Shown here piece by piece: positions 61,605 through 64,000 of a stretch of 64,000 nt of DNA (position 1 is its first letter; the number at the start of each line of letters is the position of its first letter). Source of the stretch: Pseudomonadota bacterium. Its GTDB lineage: Bacteria; Pseudomonadota; Gammaproteobacteria; Xanthomonadales; Rhodanobacteraceae. The translations under genes were made by a program, and so were the position numbers. Under the pieces are notes generated by a model, which was not told where the DNA came from, ran no database searches, and saw nothing but the letters and a program-made list of their open reading frames with translations. The DNA lies in the NCBI GenBank assembly GCA_021805685.1, contig JAJZET010000093.1:1-64000 (forward strand). Direction: 5' to 3'.

Positions 61605-62228
61605 TCAGGCCAGCAACTCGGCGATCAGGGCCTCGTGCCGGCGGCACTGCAGCGTACCGCGCAGGCGCACGGCGCGCACGATGGCCTGCAATTCGTCCAG
61701 CGCGTCGTCGAAACGGTCGTTGACGATGATGTAGTCGAACTCGTGCGCGTGGGCGATTTCGCCGCGCGAATTGGCCAGGCGACGCTCGATCACATCCGGC
61801 GCGTCCGAACCGCGGCCGCGCAGGCGGCGCTCCAGCTCGGCGCGCGACGGCGGCAGGATGAACACGCTGACGCAGTCCGGCTTGCTGCGGCGGATCTGCG
61901 CCGCGCCCTGCCAGTCGATCTCCAGCAGCACGTCACGCCCCTGCGCCAGCAGCGCGTCCACCTTGTCGCGCGAGGTGCCGTACAGGTTGCCGTGCACCTC
62001 GGCGTGCTCGAGGAAGATGCCCTCGGCGATCTCGCGCTCGAACTCCGCGCGTTCGGTGAAGTAGTAGTGGCGCCCGTACAGCTCGCCCGGCCGCGGCGGC
62101 CGCGTGGTGTGCGAGATCGACAGCGAGATCGCCGGCTCGCGCTCCAGCAGCGCGTTGACCAGGGTCGACTTGCCGGCGCCCGAGGGCGCGGCGACCACGA
62201 ACAGGGTGCTGGCCGCTTCAATCGTCAT
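61605..62228 (-). CDS. gmk: guanylate kinase
   Basis: TLFVVAAPSGAGKSTLVNALLEREPAISLSISHTTRPPRPGELYGRHYYF. Confidence 0.97.
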   Translation of the reverse strand: MTIEAASTLFVVAAPSGAGKSTLVNALLEREPAISLSISHTTRPPRPGELYGRHYYFTERAEFEREIAEGIFLEHAEVHGNLYGTSRDKVDALLAQGRDVLLEIDWQGAAQIRRSKPDCVSVFILPPSRAELERRLRGRGSDAPDVIERRLANSRGEIAHAHEFDYIIVNDRFDDALDELQAIVRAVRLRGTLQCRRHEALIAELLA

Positions 62229-62250
62229 GGCGCAGCGAAGCACGTCTGCT

Positions 62251-62273
62251 CCCACTCCCCGCCGGGGAGTGGG
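62251..62273. repeat. REP-like palindrome between gmk and yicC
   Basis: CCCACTCCCC-GCC-GGGGAGTGGG followed by TCGGGGTGAGGGG, resembling the common CTCTCCCC..GGGGAGAGGG..GGGGTGAGGGG intergenic palindromes of proteobacteria. Confidence 0.6.
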
Positions 62274-62306
62274 TCGGGGTGAGGGGCCTGGTCCTGCCGG
62301 ATGCGC

Positions 62307-63167
62307 TCATTCAATGTTCTGCACCTGTTCGCGCATCTGCTCGATCAGCACCTTCAGCTCCACCGCGGCATTGGTGCTGCGCGCGTCCACCGACTTGGAG
62401 CCCAGCGTGTTGGCCTCGCGGTTGAACTCCTGCATCAGGAAATCGAGGCGGCGGCCCACCGGCTCCTGCAGGCCCAGCACGCGGCGCGTCTCGGCGATGT
62501 GGGTAGCGAGACGGTCGAGCTCCTCGTCCACGTCGCTGCGGGTGATCTGCAGCACCAGTTCCTGCTCCAGCCGACCGGGGTCGGCCGGTTGCCTGAGGTC
62601 GGCCAGCCGGGCCTCCAGCCGTGCGCGCAGCGCGGCGCGGATCTCCGGCATCCACTCGCGCACCTGCGCCACGATGCGCTCGATCGCATCCAGCCGTTCG
62701 CGCAGGATCTGCGCCAGCTTGGCACCCTCGCGCTCACGGGTGGCGGCGAGCGCGTCGAGCGCACGGTCCAGCACGTCGAACAGGGCCACCTGCTGCGCCT
62801 CGGGGTCCAGCGACTCGCGCTGCAATACTCCCGGGAAGCGCAACAGCTCGGTGAACTGCACCTGCATGCCGGGGAAGCGCGACACCAGGTCGTGGTTCAA
62901 CCCAGACAGTTGCTGCAGCAGCGCGTCGTTGACCTGCAGCGATTCGCGCTGGGCGTCGGCGTTGAAGCGCACCGTCACGTCCACCTTGCCGCGCGAGAGC
63001 CTGGCCGCGATGCGCTCGCGCAGGGCCGACTCCAGGCTGCGCAACTCGTCGGGCAGGCGCGGCGAAAGCTCGAGGTAGCGATGGTTGACCGTGCGCAGCT
63101 CGCAGCTCAACGCGCCGGCGGGACCGCCGGATTCGGCTGAGGCGTAGGCGGTCATGCTGCGGATCAT
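62307..63167 (-). CDS. yicC: YicC family endoribonuclease
   Basis: [14 protein letters not shown]...[23 protein letters not shown]...[45 protein letters not shown]. Confidence 0.97.
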   Translation of the reverse strand: MIRSMTAYASAESGGPAGALSCELRTVNHRYLELSPRLPDELRSLESALRERIAARLSRGKVDVTVRFNADAQRESLQVNDALLQQLSGLNHDLVSRFPGMQVQFTELLRFPGVLQRESLDPEAQQVALFDVLDRALDALAATREREGAKLAQILRERLDAIERIVAQVREWMPEIRAALRARLEARLADLRQPADPGRLEQELVLQITRSDVDEELDRLATHIAETRRVLGLQEPVGRRLDFLMQEFNREANTLGSKSVDARSTNAAVELKVLIEQMREQVQNIE

Positions 63168-63237
63168 CGGCGGCCTGCGGGCGGGAGGAAAGGGCGCAAT
63201 GGTAAACTTTCCCGCCCAGCCTTGCCCAATCGCCCCC

Positions 63238-63966
63238 ATGACCCAGCCTGTCCGTCCCAGCGGTCGCGCCAGCGACCAGTTGCGCGCTGTCTCCATCGAA
63301 CGCCACTACACCCGCCATGCCGAGGGCTCGGTGCTGGTGAGCTTCGGCGATACCCGCGTGCTGTGCACCGCCAGCGTGGAGAACAAGGTGCCGGCCTTCC
63401 TGCGCGGCAAGGGTGAAGGCTGGGTTACCGCCGAATACGGCATGCTGCCGCGCGCCACCCACACCCGCAGCGACCGCGAGGCCGCGCGTGGCAAGCAGGG
63501 CGGGCGCACGCTGGAAATCCAGCGCCTGATCGGCCGCAGCCTGCGCGCCTGCGTGAACCGCCAGGCGCTGGGCGAACGCGTGATCACGCTGGACTGCGAC
63601 GTGATCCAGGCCGACGGCGGCACGCGCACCGCGGCGATCACCGGCGCCTACGTGGCCCTGGTCGACGCGGTGAACGACCTGGTCAAGCGCGAGAACCTCA
63701 AGCGCAACCCCATCGTGGGCGCCGTGGCCGCAGTCTCGGTGGGCATCTACAAGGGCCTGCCCGTGCTCGACCTCGACTACGCCGAGGATTCGGACTGCGA
63801 CACCGACATGAACGTGGTAATGAACGACGGCGGCGGCTTCATCGAGGTGCAGGGCACCGCCGAAGGCCACGCCTTCCGCCGCGAGGAAATGGACGTGCTG
63901 CTGGAGCTGGCCGGGAAGGGCATCGCCGAACTGGTCGCCGCCCAGCGCGCCGCACTGGGGCTTTGA
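63238..63966 (+). CDS. rph: ribonuclease PH
   Basis: [99 protein letters not shown]. Confidence 0.98.
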   Translation: MTQPVRPSGRASDQLRAVSIERHYTRHAEGSVLVSFGDTRVLCTASVENKVPAFLRGKGEGWVTAEYGMLPRATHTRSDREAARGKQGGRTLEIQRLIGRSLRACVNRQALGERVITLDCDVIQADGGTRTAAITGAYVALVDAVNDLVKRENLKRNPIVGAVAAVSVGIYKGLPVLDLDYAEDSDCDTDMNVVMNDGGGFIEVQGTAEGHAFRREEMDVLLELAGKGIAELVAAQRAALGL

Positions 63967-64000
63967 CGCCAGCGCCCATGGCCCAGCACATCGCCAGCTT

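Noticed and set aside
63978-64000. ATG GCC CAG CAC ATC GCC AGC.. at the right edge
   Set aside because: Possible start of the gene after rph, but seven codons are too few to identify.

Overview
High-GC gammaproteobacterial chromosome segment. Gene content and synteny (clp next to speD, pilMNOPQ divergent from mrcA, spoT-rpoZ, yicC/rph) suggest Xanthomonadales, probably Rhodanobacteraceae, but this is inference and no search was run. About 55 protein genes are supported, most of them housekeeping: ligB, dinB, speD, clp, dinG, a moxR-DUF58-DUF4381-batA-batB/C-batD operon, pilMNOPQ, mrcA, gltA, rpmE2, recG, ridA, spoT, rpoZ, a complete mla set, gmk, yicC and rph. No rRNA, tRNA or CRISPR was recognised. 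Best leads: (1) a minus-strand ORF running off the left edge, absent from the ORF track, that reads like a Wadjet JetA kleisin-type subunit, so a defence locus may continue to the left; (2) a 21/22-bp-period array of degenerate palindromes (CTCAnCGnTGAG) at 17398-17641; (3) a 66-bp dyad at 20421-20486 that resolves into two identical-geometry divergent ECF-type promoters (TGCAACCGTT-N11-CGTATCC) between an ECF sigma gene and a small membrane-protein gene; (4) a lipoprotein/ECF-sigma/anti-sigma-like cassette at 9646-11308; (5) a MlaD with two tandem MCE domains; (6) a BatB/C fusion with a degenerate MIDAS motif; (7) short lysine-rich genes missed by the ORF track, one in frame inside a longer YkgJ-like ORF. 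Most of the very long antisense ORFs are high-GC artefacts.
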